Shown here: positions 9,653-29,300 of the stretch, one piece after another
Layout of the letters: the number at the start of each line of letters is the position of its first letter
Position numbering within the stretch: the stretch's first letter is position 1
Assembly (NCBI RefSeq): GCF_030936135.1
Contig: NC_082602.1
Coordinates: 3,658,001 to 3,722,000 of the forward strand
Direction of reading: 5' to 3'
Length of the DNA: 64,000 bases
Origin: Gavia stellata
Taxonomy: Eukaryota > Chordata > Aves > Gaviiformes > Gaviidae
The notes under the pieces: model-generated
Databases searched by the model: none
The model's input: only the letters and a program-made list of their open reading frames with translations
Told to the model about the DNA's origin: nothing
Made by a program: the position numbers and the translations under genes

Positions 9653-12600
9653 GACCCCATCCCAGGCCTCGCTGCTTGCCTTCAGAGATGTTCTGGTGGG
9701 GACAGCAGCGGCAAGGGGGTCGCATGCCAAGACAGGTTCGTGCCCTGTCCCGGCCAATCCCCAACACCTCTCTGGGTTGTGAAAGAGGCGCCAGCTGGCA
9801 CAAAAACAGACAGCAGGTGACTGGGCGGTGAGAGTTTTCATATGTGGTGTTTTTAAGGTGCCTGCTGATCACCCTCGTCTGCCAGGCGGTGTTTGCGTGG
9901 TGAGCACCGACAGGGCCTGATCCTGCTGCTGAGGCAGCCCAGGCAGTGGATGCGGCTGAATGGCCTTCGCCGCTGCCCTGCTTCGGGTTGTAAACCAAAC
10001 CCAGAGCCTGAGGCGCTGCAGGTCATTGGGGTGCCAGTGACCCATTAGCCGGTGTCGTCCGGGTTTCTTAAGAAAGTAAGGGCTGTTGGAGTGAAACGTG
10101 TTAAAAATCGGAGGGTGCTGAGGGGGGCGAGAGCAGGGCATGGCCAGGCTGGGACAAGGGATTTTGTTCAGTGCCAGGCTGGGGGTAACCCCCGTCTGCC
10201 TCCCGCAGCGGTCCTCTAAAGCAGGGGCGAGACACCGTCCTCCTCCGAGCCCTCTGCTCTGGAAGCGTGTCCCCCCGCCGCAGGTCCGTGCGTGCCTGCC
10301 CCTGCGTACGTGACCTCTCCAAAGCCAGACCCTGAGGAGCGCAGGGAGCCGAAGGCCCATTAATTGGCGATAAAGGGCTTTGTTTGTCCTCCTGCCGTGC
10401 TGCCTGCGGCTTTATCGGAGGAGCTGAGCACACTCTGAAGTCACTCGGGGATCTATCTTGGGTACTGTCCTTCCTGAGCAGAGATTGATAATAGCCCAGC
10501 GGTAAACACGGCGGAGAGCAAACGCCGGCCAGGAGCGAGGGGGACAGGCCCCCCATGCCAGCGTCGCGCCTGCTGCCTGTCACCTCTGCGGTTGCGGGGA
10601 CGGGGACAACTTCTCCTACCCAAGAGCTGTGGGGTGGCGGGTGCGGAGGGTCCGGGCTTGCCACCAGCAGCTCTAGCGGTGGGGAAATCGCTTTTTAGGG
10701 GTCAAAGGAGAAGCAGGGCTTGAATCCATCGCCGTTTTGGGAGCGGAGGTCCAAGCTGGGGGAGCGGGTAGCACTCCGAGGAGCAGTGGGGCAGAGGGGA
10801 TGTGTGGGGAGCTGGGAACAAGCCCTGACTTGCGCCCGCAGCACGCAGGGCTACTGCTCTGCTTTTCGGTACAAAAAAGAACGAGCCAACCCCAGCTGTT
10901 AAAAATGTACACTGATATTTGCGCACTCGTGGGCAATACAGCGGAATATGCACACACGCGCTTGGAAACGTTTGGATGGTGCTTGGGATCCTGTTTTTAA
11001 CAAAATCTAGCTTGTGGGGTTTTTTCTCCCCACAACCACCAAGTCATTGGTACGAACGTTCGCTGGGTGAGGCTGAAAATAGATGAGGAACTGCTGGCTT
11101 TGGGGTCAAAACAGGGGGAAAACAGCAAATAAACAAAAAAGAGGTAAAGGACCACAGGGAAGGCGCCTTGCTAAAAATAAGCTTGAATTCTAAAGCTGAG
11201 CATAAATATTTTTCTTTCTTTGCCATAACATCGCCTGGTAGGCAGGGGAGCTAGCAGCCTCCGGTGTGGCGGCAAGTTTTAAAGGGGAATGTAATTTTCG
11301 ATCTCTGAAATGAAATAATCCTAACGTGATGCTGCACGCTCGCGCTTCTGCTGGGAGGGGAGGCGTTGCGGGGCTTGCAGCTCATTTTCCTTCCCAAAAG
11401 ACTGTGACCTGGGCTGCTCTTCAGCAGCAGGGCCTCTAGAAATGGTTTGGGGCTGGAAAGCAAAGTTTTAACGACGGTATTAGTAATCCCTGCGTTTCCT
11501 CTCCCCGGGTACTGCTGCTGGCGTAAACCCAGCGTGATTTTTGTGGCCGAGCAGCGTGTCTTTCCCCCCGACCTGCCCTCCTTTCTGAGGAGAGCAGAGC
11601 GGGGCTTTAAGATGATGGATGAAACTTTCTGGACAGCCTGTTCCCAGCCGGTTGCGCCTTGTGGGACCTGCCCCCTCGATGAGATTTGCTCCGTCGCTCC
11701 GATTTCCAGCCTGGCTGGTTTTGCAAAGGGTTAAGCGGGAGCCGGTGGGGGCGGCTGGCGTTGGGGAGGGTCCTGGCTGGGCCCCTGCCCGGGATGTGCT
11801 GAGCTCAGCGGTTTTGCAGGGCTGCAGGGGGGAGGAGGAGGAGGAGGAAGGGAGGAGATGTACAGCGGGACTCAGTGAGTGCCTCGGCGCACACACCGTG
11901 CCCCACGTATGCTGGGGGGCAAATTCCTGCCCCATGGGGAGGCTGCCACTGCCCAGGGTGTAGTCCCCGACTTCACGTTGGTTCCCAGCAGCTCCGTGGC
12001 CCAAAGAACCGCTTTTAGGTAGATTTACACATTATTTCGGCACGCGATCGCCGGCCGGGGTCGGCACCGAGGCTGGTGTGATCCTCTTGTGTCCAAGCAT
12101 TCACCTGGGGAATGTAAGTGGCTGAGCTGGGGGGGGAGGCTGCGGTTTTTGGGGTGTCCCCTAAGTGCTTGCAGGGTGGGTGTCCTTTGCACCTTCTCTG
12201 GTCCCAACCTTGGTCACCGGGTCCCTGGTAGTGGCAGGGAGTGACAGGGACACAAAGGGTGACCCCCACGCATCCTCCGCCACCGCGCCAAGCCCGTGGC
12301 CAGCTCTAACAGATGAGCTGAAGGCTGCGGACTGGGTGGGACGCCGCGGCAGGTCCCAGCGTGCTGCCGGCCGGGCAGGTCTCCACTGCAGCCAAACTTT
12401 GCGGGCCCGTCTCTCGCCCCCGGGGCCAAGCAGCTGCAGGCAGGCTGCCTGCCCGCGACATGCGGGACTCGGGCAGACAACCAAGGAACGTGCGCCTGAG
12501 GAGGACAGTGAATGGGTTTTGGCAGCTGAGATGCCAAGTGCCGGATCGGCACCGTGCCGTTTGCAGGGTGGGGGCTCTGAAATTCATCTCCCCTTGGATG

Positions 12601-14880
12601 CTTTTGCCCGGTCCCAGGCAAAAGCCGTGAGCCGGTGATTTGGGGGGGGGACTGCCAGGGTGCCGCCCCACACTCCTGCATCCTCGGTGGGGGGAGAGGC
12701 CCTCCCGGCCGGGTGTCTTGGCTGGGCGGCAAGGCGAGCGCGTGCCTTGGCGCCGTCCCCGGCGCTGGGGCCGTGGCCAGCAGCGCGAGGAGGGGAGGCG
12801 CGAGCGGGGCCTGCGCGCTGGTACATAACGTTCTGCTGCGAGCACCCACAGGAAAACCAACCAGCAGCCCTGAACGGGGCTCTTTGTTCAGCTTTTTTTT
12901 TATTTATTTTCCCTCCCCTCCCCTCCCTGCATCAACTTTTGCTCGCAGCTGATGGGCTCCCTTCCCCCTGCCGCTCCGCTCGCAGCTGCAGCCTCCCAAT
13001 AGCCCCCGAGCTGCTCGCCAAGCCCCCGGTGATGCTGCAGAGACCCCTGAGGTGAGGGGGGAACGGTGTTTCAAGCCCCCGAGGAGTAGTTAGCGCTGGC
13101 TCTGCCCCACAGATCTGCAAAGCAGAAATAGGGCAGCTGGGGAGTTTCCAGCTGCCAGGGAAAACCTGCGTTTGGAGGGGGGGGAGCGCAGGGTTTTGTT
13201 TTGGTTTTTTTTTATTTTACCGTGCAGCAATCCCTCTGGTTCTCGCCGCCTTACATAAAGTGTTTACTGAGCAGGAGGAGGGAACGGCCAACAACATGTT
13301 TTTGCATTTGTAGTACTGTACATGGTGAACTTTTCACTTCCTCTCAATGGCTCTCGCACATGTGTCTATTTTGGTGCTGGGCGTACATACAAACAAGCCA
13401 TGTACGGCACGGAGCCGGGGCCCTTCCCTGCTCCCGCTCCATCCAGCCGCAAGCCCGGCACGCCGCCGACAAATGGCTGGAAAACAAGGAACGGGAGGAG
13501 GGCGAGGGGGGGGCGCTGCCCTGGGGAAATCTCAGCCCCGCCGTGTTTCGTGTTTCGGACCCTTTGGCACGTGGGGAGATCTGGGCAATGCTTGGGCACC
13601 GCATCCCGTCGGCAGAGCCGCAGGCGCCGATCCCCCGGCGTCCCCGGAGGGCTGGCGGAGTGGAAAAGTTTCCCGTCGAGCAGTAAAAAGGAAAGGCGCT
13701 TTCTGCATCTGATTACGGTGGTTGCAGCACGTAGGGCAGGCGAGCGGGTGGGACTCGGAGTGAGCGAGAGGGGTTCAGGGCGCTGCTCTGCGGTCAGCAG
13801 TGGAAGGCGCACGGCTCCGTTCCCAAACCCCACAATGTTGTCTTGATATGGGGGGTATTTTTGGCAAATTTGGCCAAAGTAAGTTTAGGTGGCCGGAGTA
13901 AGCAGGATTAAAAATGGATGATAGAAAACAAACAAACAAGTTGATGATAGAAACGCTCCCTTCTTTTCAAAATAGCCCCATCTGGGATGGAGTTTTTATA
14001 CCGAATGCCATCACATTTAAAGCCCCGCAGAGCAGGGGCTGGCAGCCCTCCAGCACCGGGGAGGAGGTTTTCCGGGCCGTGCACGGGGGAGGCGGGGTGG
14101 GACATGTCTCAGCTGAGTTGCAGCCTTTACGTGAGAACGCTCGTACACGGTTTCAGAAACTGTACGGTAAATTTCCGCGGGTGCGGAGCTGGAACTGGGG
14201 CTTCGTCTGCAGATCGGAGCTGGCTTTTGGGCGGCGCGTGGCTCTGGATCACGAAAAGCTGACTCTGATACCAGAACTAATTTATGAACGGAAACAAACG
14301 CAGAGCGTACTTGCATGCTTTCCCCCCTTAGTTTTAGCTAACACAAATTGCTGGTGATATAACTGAGATGGGGATGGATTCCAGTTAATCTGTTTCAGTG
14401 CAGATGTGGCTGGACTGAAATAGTGAGTAAAAATAAAATCATCTCATAAATTAAGATGTTGAAAATGGAAGAATTAGGCATCTGGAGCAATAAGGCGTAC
14501 AATTGCTTAAATACAGTGCTGAGCCTACCCCCCTGCTGGCTAGCAAAAACGTGGTGTTAAGGCTCGAATCAATGGAAAATTAACATGTTGAAATGGTTAC
14601 ACCAGAAAATGGAAATCCAGTTCCCCTCAAGAACAGAAGTGAAGTACAAACAAAAAGCAAGATGATTAAAATGGATGGATTTAAATACGGGTTTTCTGCT
14701 GGAAGAAAATCAATCCACTTTTGAGTGTAAACCCTCTCTGAGGGTTTTTTAAAATTGACCTTAAGTTGTCCACCGTAACAGCCAAGCTGCCTCTGAGCTT
14801 CATTAAACCTCCTGTTACCCACTGAACACCTGATCCTTTCTTTCATCAGACCCCACCGCAGCAAGCTTTGAGAAGATAAA
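9653..14880. other. Intergenic region between DDIT4 promoter and ANAPC16 3' end
   Basis: About 5.2 kb of GC-rich non-coding DNA. I found no exon matching a known protein, no RNA gene and no recognisable transposon. Small low-complexity tracts are present, for example a GAG run at about 11834-11850 and a CCCTC run at about 12910-12930. An upstream enhancer for DDIT4 or an unannotated lncRNA could lie here, but the sequence alone does not show it. Confidence 0.5.
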
Positions 14881-14884
14881 CGGT

Positions 14885-15599
14885 TTCAAAGACAGAAGTA
14901 TTTTATTATCACAGAGCAATCTAATACATAATAAAAAGGACAAAGAGTTTCAGGGTATTAAAGATACAGCTTCTGCATTAGAGAGCCGTGTCCTACCAGC
15001 ACTCGCTGTGCAGGCACAAGAGAAACAGCAACGGAGAGAAAACAGCTTCAGCAATACACGAGGTACCTCTGGAGGAAGCATCGCTGCTTGCCCCTCTCAA
15101 CCGACCCGGGACAGTTCTCGCCCTGTTCATCCCCCAAAACAACGGCCAGGGCTGAAGAGCGTTTTTGGCAGGATGTCGCACCTCTGCTCTACAGAGGCAA
15201 AGATGCAGGCTTCCCGACCCGCGGATCTCCCAGTCCTTCGGCCACGCGCTGGGGAAAGGCCAGACTGAGTTACTGGGTTGCTTTCCCCGCCACTACGCTG
15301 CAAGTCTCCCCTCTTCTGTAAACAGTAAGGTGATTCTCCGCGTTCTGTAAAACTGATCCTACCTTCTAAGTTACAGAAACTGAGCCCTGCCAGCCTATAA
15401 CGCTGCAGATGACTTAAAAGAATCCCGTCCTTTCCATTTACTGGCAGCTTTATGGGGGATCCCCACTCGCAACTTAAACAAAAAAAAAGGCCAGTCCTGC
15501 CGATTCAGCTGTCAGCATCCTGATAAATGGGGGTGTGTTTTGAAGCCAGGCCAGAGAATGTTTTTCTTCTGCTCCCTGACAGCAGCGATCCAGACACGC
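14885..15599 (-). other. ANAPC16: ANAPC16 3' UTR
   Basis: The minus-strand stretch from the ANAPC16 stop to the AATAAA at 14907-14902 gives a 3' UTR of about 0.7 kb. Further downstream signals could give longer isoforms. No coding content. Confidence 0.6.
14902..14907 (-). terminator. ANAPC16: Poly(A) signal AATAAA of ANAPC16
   Basis: The plus strand reads TTTATT, i.e. AATAAA on the minus strand, followed by a T-rich flank (CTTCTGTCTTTG). It is the first clear canonical signal I noticed downstream of the ANAPC16 stop. Confidence 0.55.
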
Positions 15600-21280
<5,681 letters not shown>

Positions 21281-21289
21281 ACACAAAGG

Positions 21290-21580
21290 AGGGGGACGGC
21301 AGGCCAGGACGATGCCTGCAGCCGCACCTCCACCGCCTCAGGCCTGAGGCGCCGGCCATCTTGTGAGGCGGGGGGAACGGCGGGCCTGCCGGCACTGCGC
21401 ATGCGCCGCGGCGCCTCTTGCCCACACTCCCGTGGAGGGGGAGCAGCAGCCTCGGTAGCGCCAGGGCGCCTGCGCGGCGCACCCCGCCCCTACGCATACG
21501 CGGCTCCGCCCCAGGCTCCGCCCCTCCCCGCCCTCTGGCGCCGTGGCCCCTCCCCGGCTTCCGTAGCGAGCTGCTTCCCG
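21290..21580. promoter_or_regulatory. Divergent CpG-island promoter of ANAPC16 (-) and ASCC1 (+)
   Basis: This GC- and CpG-rich block lies between the two head-to-head genes. A perfect NRF1 palindrome (TGCGCATGCGCC) is at 21396-21407, and similar CG-rich half-sites follow near 21470-21505. A YY1-type site (CCATCTTG at 21356-21363, CAAGATGG on the minus strand) is typical of positions just downstream of housekeeping start sites and points to ANAPC16 initiation nearby. No TATA box is seen. The ASCC1 first exon ends at 21580 (CCCG before GTGAGTGAGG). Head-to-head genes with NRF1 and YY1 sites are a classic bidirectional housekeeping promoter. Confidence 0.75.
21545..21580 (+). other. ASCC1: ASCC1 non-coding first exon (approximate start)
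   Basis: A consensus donor (GTGAGTG) follows position 21580 in the CpG island and is the most plausible partner for the acceptor at 23321-23322 that opens the first coding exon. The 5' edge is a guess; only the donor is read from sequence. Confidence 0.5.
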
Positions 21581-23322
21581 GTGAGTGAGGCCCCCGGCGC
21601 CCCCCTCTCCCCCCGCGCCCGTTCAGCCGAGCGCCCTTCTCCTCCCGGGCCGCCCCCCTCCCGCTCCCGGGGCGCTCCGGCCCCTCCGAACCTCACCTGG
21701 GGGCACGGACGGCTTGGCGCAGGCGGCGCGCGTGATCGCGCTCGCGGTGCATGCTGGGGCGGGCGGGAGCGCGCGGCGCGCGGCCTCTTCCTACTTCCGG
21801 CGGCGGTGGGGGGGGGCGGTAACCGTTGGCAACGGCTGCGGCGGCCGTTACCCGCGGGGCCTGAGGCGAGCGGCGGCGGCCTCCGGTGGGGGGGACGTGC
21901 GAGGCCGAGGGACGGGAGGGAAATCCGGCTGCCCCGGGGCCTTCCTCAGGGCTTTAAACCTCGCGGCCTGTTAAAGCGTAGGGGCCTGTTCCCGCCGCCT
22001 GCCCGCAGCGCCCTGCGGGTTTGCTCGGTGGTGAGGCCCAGCAGGCCTGTTGTGCCTTGGCTGCCGCTCACCCCGCCTCGGCCGCAGGAGCCTGGCCTAA
22101 TCCTGCACCCGGGCTGCGGCCCCAGCTGCTTTGTATCTCTCTGACACGCACACCGTGGCAGCATCGCTCTTCCTGCGCGCGTGTAGAGCCAAGACCCTTG
22201 TCAGGCTTTGCGAGCGTGATGGGCCACAGCTGCACCTGCGTTTTTAAAAGTCCTGTACCAAGAAATTGTGACAGCAGCTCTGCTATTGAAAAAGGAAAAA
22301 GCAAGCCTGAGTGGAAACAAAAAAAGCCCTCAACAACAGTGTGTTTTTTCATGGCGTATTCTGTCCTCCTCTGTGCGCAGTTCACATCTACGCTTCTTTC
22401 CTTGAACTATAGAAACGCATTCTTAATCAAATGTAAGTTCAGGTGGTTACAGTCATTTCAGAAGGTGGGACTTTAATTGAGGGGAAAAACATTAACTTTC
22501 TGAACCTGATGTCACTCCATATAATAAATCCAGTTTAGGATAAATTCATTTTCAAAGGCAAGCTCTTCATTTTTTCCTGTCAGGTTTTGTTGTAGTGGAC
22601 AGGTAAACCTTCTGACAAAGGCGAATTTTTTGGTGGAGACTTGGTTTTCTGAGTAACATAAATTTCTGTTTTAAAAACACTAAGGCAAACTGAGACATGC
22701 AATATTAACTATTTCAGTGAACGTAGAACTTGTAAGTACTGAAGGTGTGAAGTCTCTGACAGGTGACTGCCAGTTCTTTGGATCGCCCTGTTACTTTTAC
22801 ACCATAAAATGTTCTCCACCGCGAAACGTTTTAACTGCACCCTGCGTTTCTAATATCATTTGGAATAATGCAGGGTAGCATAAGACTTTTACCCGTATGC
22901 CTCAAACTTACCAGGGTGCTCTGAGGTGGAGGGCAGGAGGTGTAACCACTTACACCAGCCAGCATTAACCCCTCTGAGCACTTTTTTTCCCTTCCACAGC
23001 CACCTCCAGAGCAGATCCAGGGAACTGGGTTTGCTTTTGAAAAGCACCTTAGGCCTTTGAGAAACTAGTGGAGGATGACAGGTGTTTTGAGAGACGTCAG
23101 TGTTGTAGGGGCTTCCTTGCAAGAGGCTGAGGTCTCTTTGGTCTGCAGCTATGGAAAATAACGAGGTGAAACTGTTCAGAATCCTGAACGGTGTTAAAAT
23201 GGCACATTGACTGAGGCCGCAGTGAGTTTTAGCTAAAACCTGTGAGTTTCAGGGAGAGCGGTGATCAGTTGCTGACCTTTTATGCAGGAGCATAAAACCT
23301 GATGTCTTTGTTTTTGTATTAG
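21581..23322 (+). other. ASCC1: ASCC1 intron 1
   Basis: About 1.7 kb, running from the CpG-island donor to the acceptor TTTTTGTATTAG at 23311-23322. The first 500 bases are a continuation of the CpG island, with open frames that are GC artefacts. The rest is unremarkable. Confidence 0.6.
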
Positions 23323-23335
23323 GAGGAGGAGCAGG

Positions 23336-26300
23336 ATGGACGTTCTGCGGCCCACCCTGATCAGGATCGGGGGGCGCGTATACAGGAAGAATTTCATTCA
23401 AGAGCAGGCCTACCAGCACGAGGAGGAGGAGGATTTCTGTGCAGGTAAAGGGTGCTGTGCGAGCGGTGACTGTGGTGCTATCAGGACGTGCTACAAGTGA
23501 AAACATCGACGCTGGGGACCTAGGGAGCTCTTGGTGTTCTCTCTGATGTCTTTATGTGCTCAAGGACCTGCCTGTGCGGTGGAGTGAGGTATCCAAGAGG
23601 GAGAGCAATGCTTTGCGTTGGTCCCTGATGATCCCGCTGACCAAAGAGTGGACATAATCCCAGTTACCTGATGTGGGTTTGGGTGACTGTGCTGCTGACT
23701 GTCAGTTTGCTTGCTGGCCGTGAAAGATCTCCAGTAAAAGGGGAAAACAAATTAGCTCTGTAGATGTGTTTTCCCCAGGTTCCTGAAGTGCCTTTGTTTT
23801 CAGTAGTGTGATTATTTGCAGATACGGCAGGAGTGGAAGCTTCTCGCTAAAGATCCTCTGTCCTTGCGATGTTTGCCCCTTGAAGAATTGGCGTCTTAAA
23901 ATGTGGCTTTTGAAAGGTGTTACCTATTTCGGGGACAAAATTCTTTCTGTTCTGATGTATTTTACTTTATCTTTCTGCCTGTATGTTTGTTGTAGTCCTG
24001 CGTGAGTTGTGGGCACAGAAAAGCTCAGCTGTTATTTCTCAAATTGAAAGGGTTGTGACTGTTGTGTCCTGTTTCTCTCTCCACCCAGCCTTTCAGTGGA
24101 TTGAACAAAGCTTTAATAAGCTGTTTGCCATCCAAATTTGTCCCTGTATGTGTTGGGGAGGAGATAGAAACCATGGCCTCTTTCTGGAAGTCACGTTCGG
24201 TCCTAAGAGGCACCAATGTGAATGGCCCATGGATGAAAGGTGCATCTCTTCCTCCGTGCTGAGGGTGTGAGAATTTCTCTGTGGTCCAAAACACTGTACC
24301 TGAACCCTTGCACCAAACCTATCCTCACCTTTTATTTATATTCTTCTTAAATTCCTGCTCGGGTCTCTGAATGGGCTGGTGGCTTCCACCCTGCCAGGAG
24401 AAAAGACCATTCGCACTGCGTAGTTGCACAGCTTCCAGCTGAGCGGAAACCTGGGCTGTAACTACTGCCTTCGTACACCTCCCAGCCTGGTGGATTTAGA
24501 AGCAGCCATTATGTTTTCCAGAGCTGTTAGTAAGGTGAAATAAAAAGCAGTTAGCTGCAACGGAGAGGAATCTGTTTCTTCCTTTATTTAACCTTAACGG
24601 CTGTGAGACTATAGTCCTACATTAAGCGCTGCCAAACTTTACAGAGGTTGTACAAGGTCTGTTGTTTTTTTCTGGAAGGCCCCGGTGACTGTGCAGATGA
24701 ACCCTGTGATGCCTTTGTGGTGGAAGAGACTGAGAAAGGCTTCCAGTGCAGAGTGGAGGTTCCCAGCCCATTATACAAGTGAGCCTATGTGTTTCTGGTT
24801 TATTTGAGTTGCTGCTGGGAAGCGGTTGAGCGCAGAATATTTTTTTTGAGGTCAGGGTAAGCGCCGGATCTCCGAAATGTATTCCATTTTGTGGATGTGG
24901 ATTTTAGCTTTTGGGAAGGGAAAATTGGCAATGCCTTTTTAGTGCAGTTGTGCCACGCTTGACTCCTAGCCTTCCCTGTGACAGAGACAGCAGGTGGTGC
25001 TTTCTTCCTGGCAGGAGGGTTTTTGAGCATCACTTCCCTTGAACATAAAAGCGTCAGGGAGGGTGGAAAAAGGGGAGGAAGAACTGGGGCGAGCAGCCTG
25101 GCAGGGGGAGTTTGAGAAAGCTTTGAGAGAAAGCACACACGGCTGGAATTGACTATTGACTCAAATCTGGTGTTTACTGAGAAGCCTGTAGTGTTCAAAG
25201 CTTTATCTAGTTATTTTTGACAGTTTTATTGCTTGAATAGTTTTACTGAAATGTAGAGAAGGAAAGGTGTTCTGTTGTGTGTTTTGGATGCTGGCAAATG
25301 ACTATCTTGAGCAAAGCAAAAAGCAGAAGAGGTGCCCTTGGTTCTTTATCAGCTGGGCTAATGGGAAAAAAAGATAAACCAACTGATGAATAAGCTGTGG
25401 CAGGATGTGCTGGGCAGAGCTGTCATGGACCGAATGACTTATTTTAGCTTAAGCCAGTTGTGAGCCACGGCTCAACATCATCCCGTGGTCCTAGGCTGGG
25501 GAGTAGCCTCTGTGCTTGGACCAAGTCCTGCGCGCAGAGCTGAATGCATGCATCCCTCTAGCACAGAGATACCGAATCTGGGGGGACGCAGCTGTCTCTG
25601 GCGTGGTTAATCTGCTGGCTGGACACACTTGATGGAGAGTGGCCCAGTGACGCTGTGTGAGTGACTCTCTCGTACTTTTATGCCTCCAGGTACATCATTG
25701 GGAAGAAAGGGGAAACCAAGAAGAGGCTAGAAACAGAGACTCGAACCTCCATCAGCATTCCCAAGCCTGGAGTGGAAGGAGAAATTGGTGAGCTTTAACA
25801 TGCATAAAATGGGTGTTCTTGCATTGGCTCTTGCACAGACATGATTTGAGCGGGGAGGTGGCATAAGAGGTGTTTTTCCTTTTAATTCCTGCTTTTGACA
25901 TGGCACTGACTCACTTTATGGCCTTTGAAAAATCACTTCACTTTTCTCCTGAGTTTATTTAACCTGTCTACAAATCCTTACAAAGCAGTATAATGGGGTT
26001 TTTTTGGGGAAAAAAAGAATCTATTTTTAGTCTATGGATAGTCTCACTGAAGTCACTTCTAGGCCTTAAATGACTGGCTTGAGGACTTTGGGCCTGAATG
26101 TGTTGGGGTGGTTTTTTGGTTTTGTTGGTTTTTTTTTAGAAAATTAATACCATTTCCATTAATGAGGAGCTGTAACATACATCCAGAAAAAACTGCTACG
26201 TTGTATATTTATGCATGAAATAAACTTCAACATCTGCTTTAATATGAGAAGTGTTTTAATGACGTTGCTGCCTTTCTGGTGTTGTCACTTGATCCTGATA

Positions 26301-29300
26301 GTGAGAGCAGGCTTTCTTGTACCATATGTTCCTTCTCATCACTTACAGTGACTTAAAAAGAAAGGAGGCATTGCTCCTAAGGGCTGGCCTGTGTGGGTTT
26401 CTGCCTGAGTGGATATCCAGTGGGCCCCTTACGCACGTTCCGGTGATAATTGGCACAGTGACAGAGCTGTGAGGAGTAAGTGACAGGGGAATCCAGCTGT
26501 CATACTGCACAGGAACGTGGCAGTACTTCTCAAGAAGTGGGTCTTGACTTCTTCCTGAGAACCGTGAAGGGCTATGAGGAAGGTTGAGAGGTGTTGAAAA
26601 CATGTAATAATAGGAAGCCAAGGAAATTTTGCTCCTTGCAGTTCTTTCCTTTCAAGCTCAAGTGTTCTCTGTTTGGTGCCTTGAAGTGCATGCACAAACG
26701 ATATAGGCCATCTTGATCTTTGATAGATTTTCTTTTCTTTTTCACTTTGACTGCCTTTATGAAAACTTGAAGTAATGCTCTAGAAATCTGAAGAGCCACT
26801 GAAGTGATAGACTCTTAGTTACTGTTTTTTAGGCACTCAGAGCTGACTTTCTTGAGAGCAGAGGGATACTTTTGATAGCATCAACCTGTCTTTACAGAGG
26901 AAAGCACAGCCGTGTCAGGCATTTTAAGTCAAGCGGGGAGTCTGGTGAGATTTCTTTGTGCACGGTTGGGGGTTTTAATTCCTATCGCTTCTTCAGTGAG
27001 CCCGAGGCTAACAGTGGAGAGGTGCTGTTGTGCAGGTTTTTCTAATTCCCTCCTGGCGTTTCCTGGATGAAATATTCTTACCTTCACAACATCTTCCAAT
27101 ATTGATATTTTAATGTGCATGGATAAATATCGTGTAAAATCATGATCCATTCAATTACTCTTTATTTTGCATGGGCATGGGTGTCAGTAGTCTCACTGTA
27201 GCTTCACAGAAACCAGACAGGTATTGCTTCGTTTCCTTGTAGTGATTACAGGGCAGCATCGCAGCGGTGTCATCTCTGCCCGAACGCGGATCGATGTTCT
27301 CCTGGACAGCTTCCGTAAGAAGCAGCCCTTCACACACTTCCTGTCCTTCGCTCTCAACCAGCCTGCCATCCAGGAGAAGTTCCTGCAGTTCAAGGAGGAA
27401 GTGTTGGAGAAATGCTCAAAGGTAAGGATTCACCTGAGAATTAAAATCAAGTGGAAGCCCTTCAGCAGAGTGCCATTTCACTTACTGAGATAGCTTTTTG
27501 GTGCTTACCTTGAAGGCCTTATTCTACTCTATTTCCTAGGAATGTATTTTTAACAGGCCTTTTACTTAAGTTGGCAGATCTGCTGTGAATTTGTTGAGTG
27601 CCGTTGTGAAATCTTCTGGAAAGTGGAATGACTTACTTAGTAAATTGTTAGTAAAATATTTTGTTCTCCTTAGAGATTTTCCTAGGTGGGAGGATATCTA
27701 AGATTCAGAAAAGGGTTGGGGTTCTTTTTTGGTGGGGTTTTTTGTTTTTAATAGGAAAGCCACTAAATAACGTAGTGGACCTTTCTACATTTTATATAAT
27801 TTCTACAAAACCGTGAAACCAGGTAGGAATTCACAAGTTTGCTGCTGCTTCTATGTCACTTTTCTTTTGGTTACTGACAGTGAAGGAAGATGGGTGTCAT
27901 TACTGGAGCTGAGTGAGAAGTGACTTGGTAGCACATGCTATCCTGCAAATCTAATCACTTCCCTTCTTCCCCGTGAGACTCTGTGCTGTCAGTCCCTCCT
28001 CCTTGCCTTCAGATCTTACACTGAGAGCAGCAGGAAATAGGCATAGGGAAATGAGGAAGAGAATGAGGTGAAAGCTGTGTATTCCCTGGTTTATTTTAGC
28101 ATGCTTCTAGTTTGACTGAAGTGGTACGTCAGTGCACAGCGTCAGGCTGAGGGAAGGGAATGGTATTATTAAATTGCCATGTCCTCTGTGTGCTGGGAGG
28201 ACATCTCTAGACAAGAGAGAAGAGTTCCTCTTTGTGGCCTCTGCAGGTTAGATTGCATACACGCAGCAGGTTTTTGTGGGCTGATACTATTACCTTCATG
28301 TCCATCGCTTCTGCTTGTGCTTTTCAAAGGGGAAAATATAATCTTGCAGATAGCACAACTGAAGAAGTTTAGCTTCCTATGTCTTCGTGCTGTGGGTGTG
28401 AATTATCTCCTATCTGGGGAGACAGGAGTTCTTGCTTAAGTTTTCGTGGTCACTTGCATGTCAATTGTCTCATCTCTAAGAGCAGAACTGAGCTGGCTTT
28501 GCAGTCTTGTCTTTCCTGGCAGTTCTGATTTAAGTCCCTCTTCTTCACCCAGCTGCCTATTTCAGTGACATCTTAGGAGTTTTCTATAACTCAGGTTTCC
28601 ACCTCATGTTAAGTACAACTGAAACTGGCCAATAGATTCAGGGATTAGCAACCAGTACAATGCCATGCGCGCCCTTTCCTCGGGCTAGGAAGAGATCACT
28701 GTCTATCCCCATTAGCCAGCAGCAGCTACCTTTATTAAAGCTTACTTTCAGGGAAAGCCCTGAAGACAGGGGAATGGAAACAGCCTGAGAAAGTGTTAGC
28801 TGGACAGAGAGTGTTGGACCTCAGGCTGGTGTCAGTGGTGGCCTGACTCTGTTGGTTTCTAGTTCCAGTCCTTGTGGGGGGAAGTTGCAGTTACTGTAAC
28901 TGTTTACTGTACTGTAAAGTTACTGTAACACCAAAGTTACAGGGAGAGAAGCAGCTCTTCGGGGGGCTGGTAACTTCGGCACGGGGCTCTGGTAGTGGCT
29001 GTTCAAGCTGTTGGCCCTGGAATGAGACCACTGCTTTCAGTCTGGTGTTTCTTTTGCCCTTTATCCCTTTCTAACTGGGCTTATGGCTGTTACAGTCCTT
29101 TCACTTGATCTCCCTCAACCTGTCAGTCCTTTCAGACATGGCTGGCCCTGCTCTGCTGGAACTCTTGGCATCCTGGACTCCGTTTATCTGATCCTCCTCC
29201 TCCTCCCTCTAGCTCTCTGCCAGCAGGTCCTGTGGATCTCTCTTGTCCCTCCCTGTGGACAGCAAACCCAGATCTGCCTGCTGCGCCGGGCAGTAACCTC

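Noticed and set aside
8566-9831. A 421-codon Pro/Gly/Ala-rich plus-strand open frame
   Set aside because: It overlaps the DDIT4 first coding exon and promoter antisense and then the 80-bp C-rich minisatellite. It is stop-poor GC sequence without any recognisable protein.
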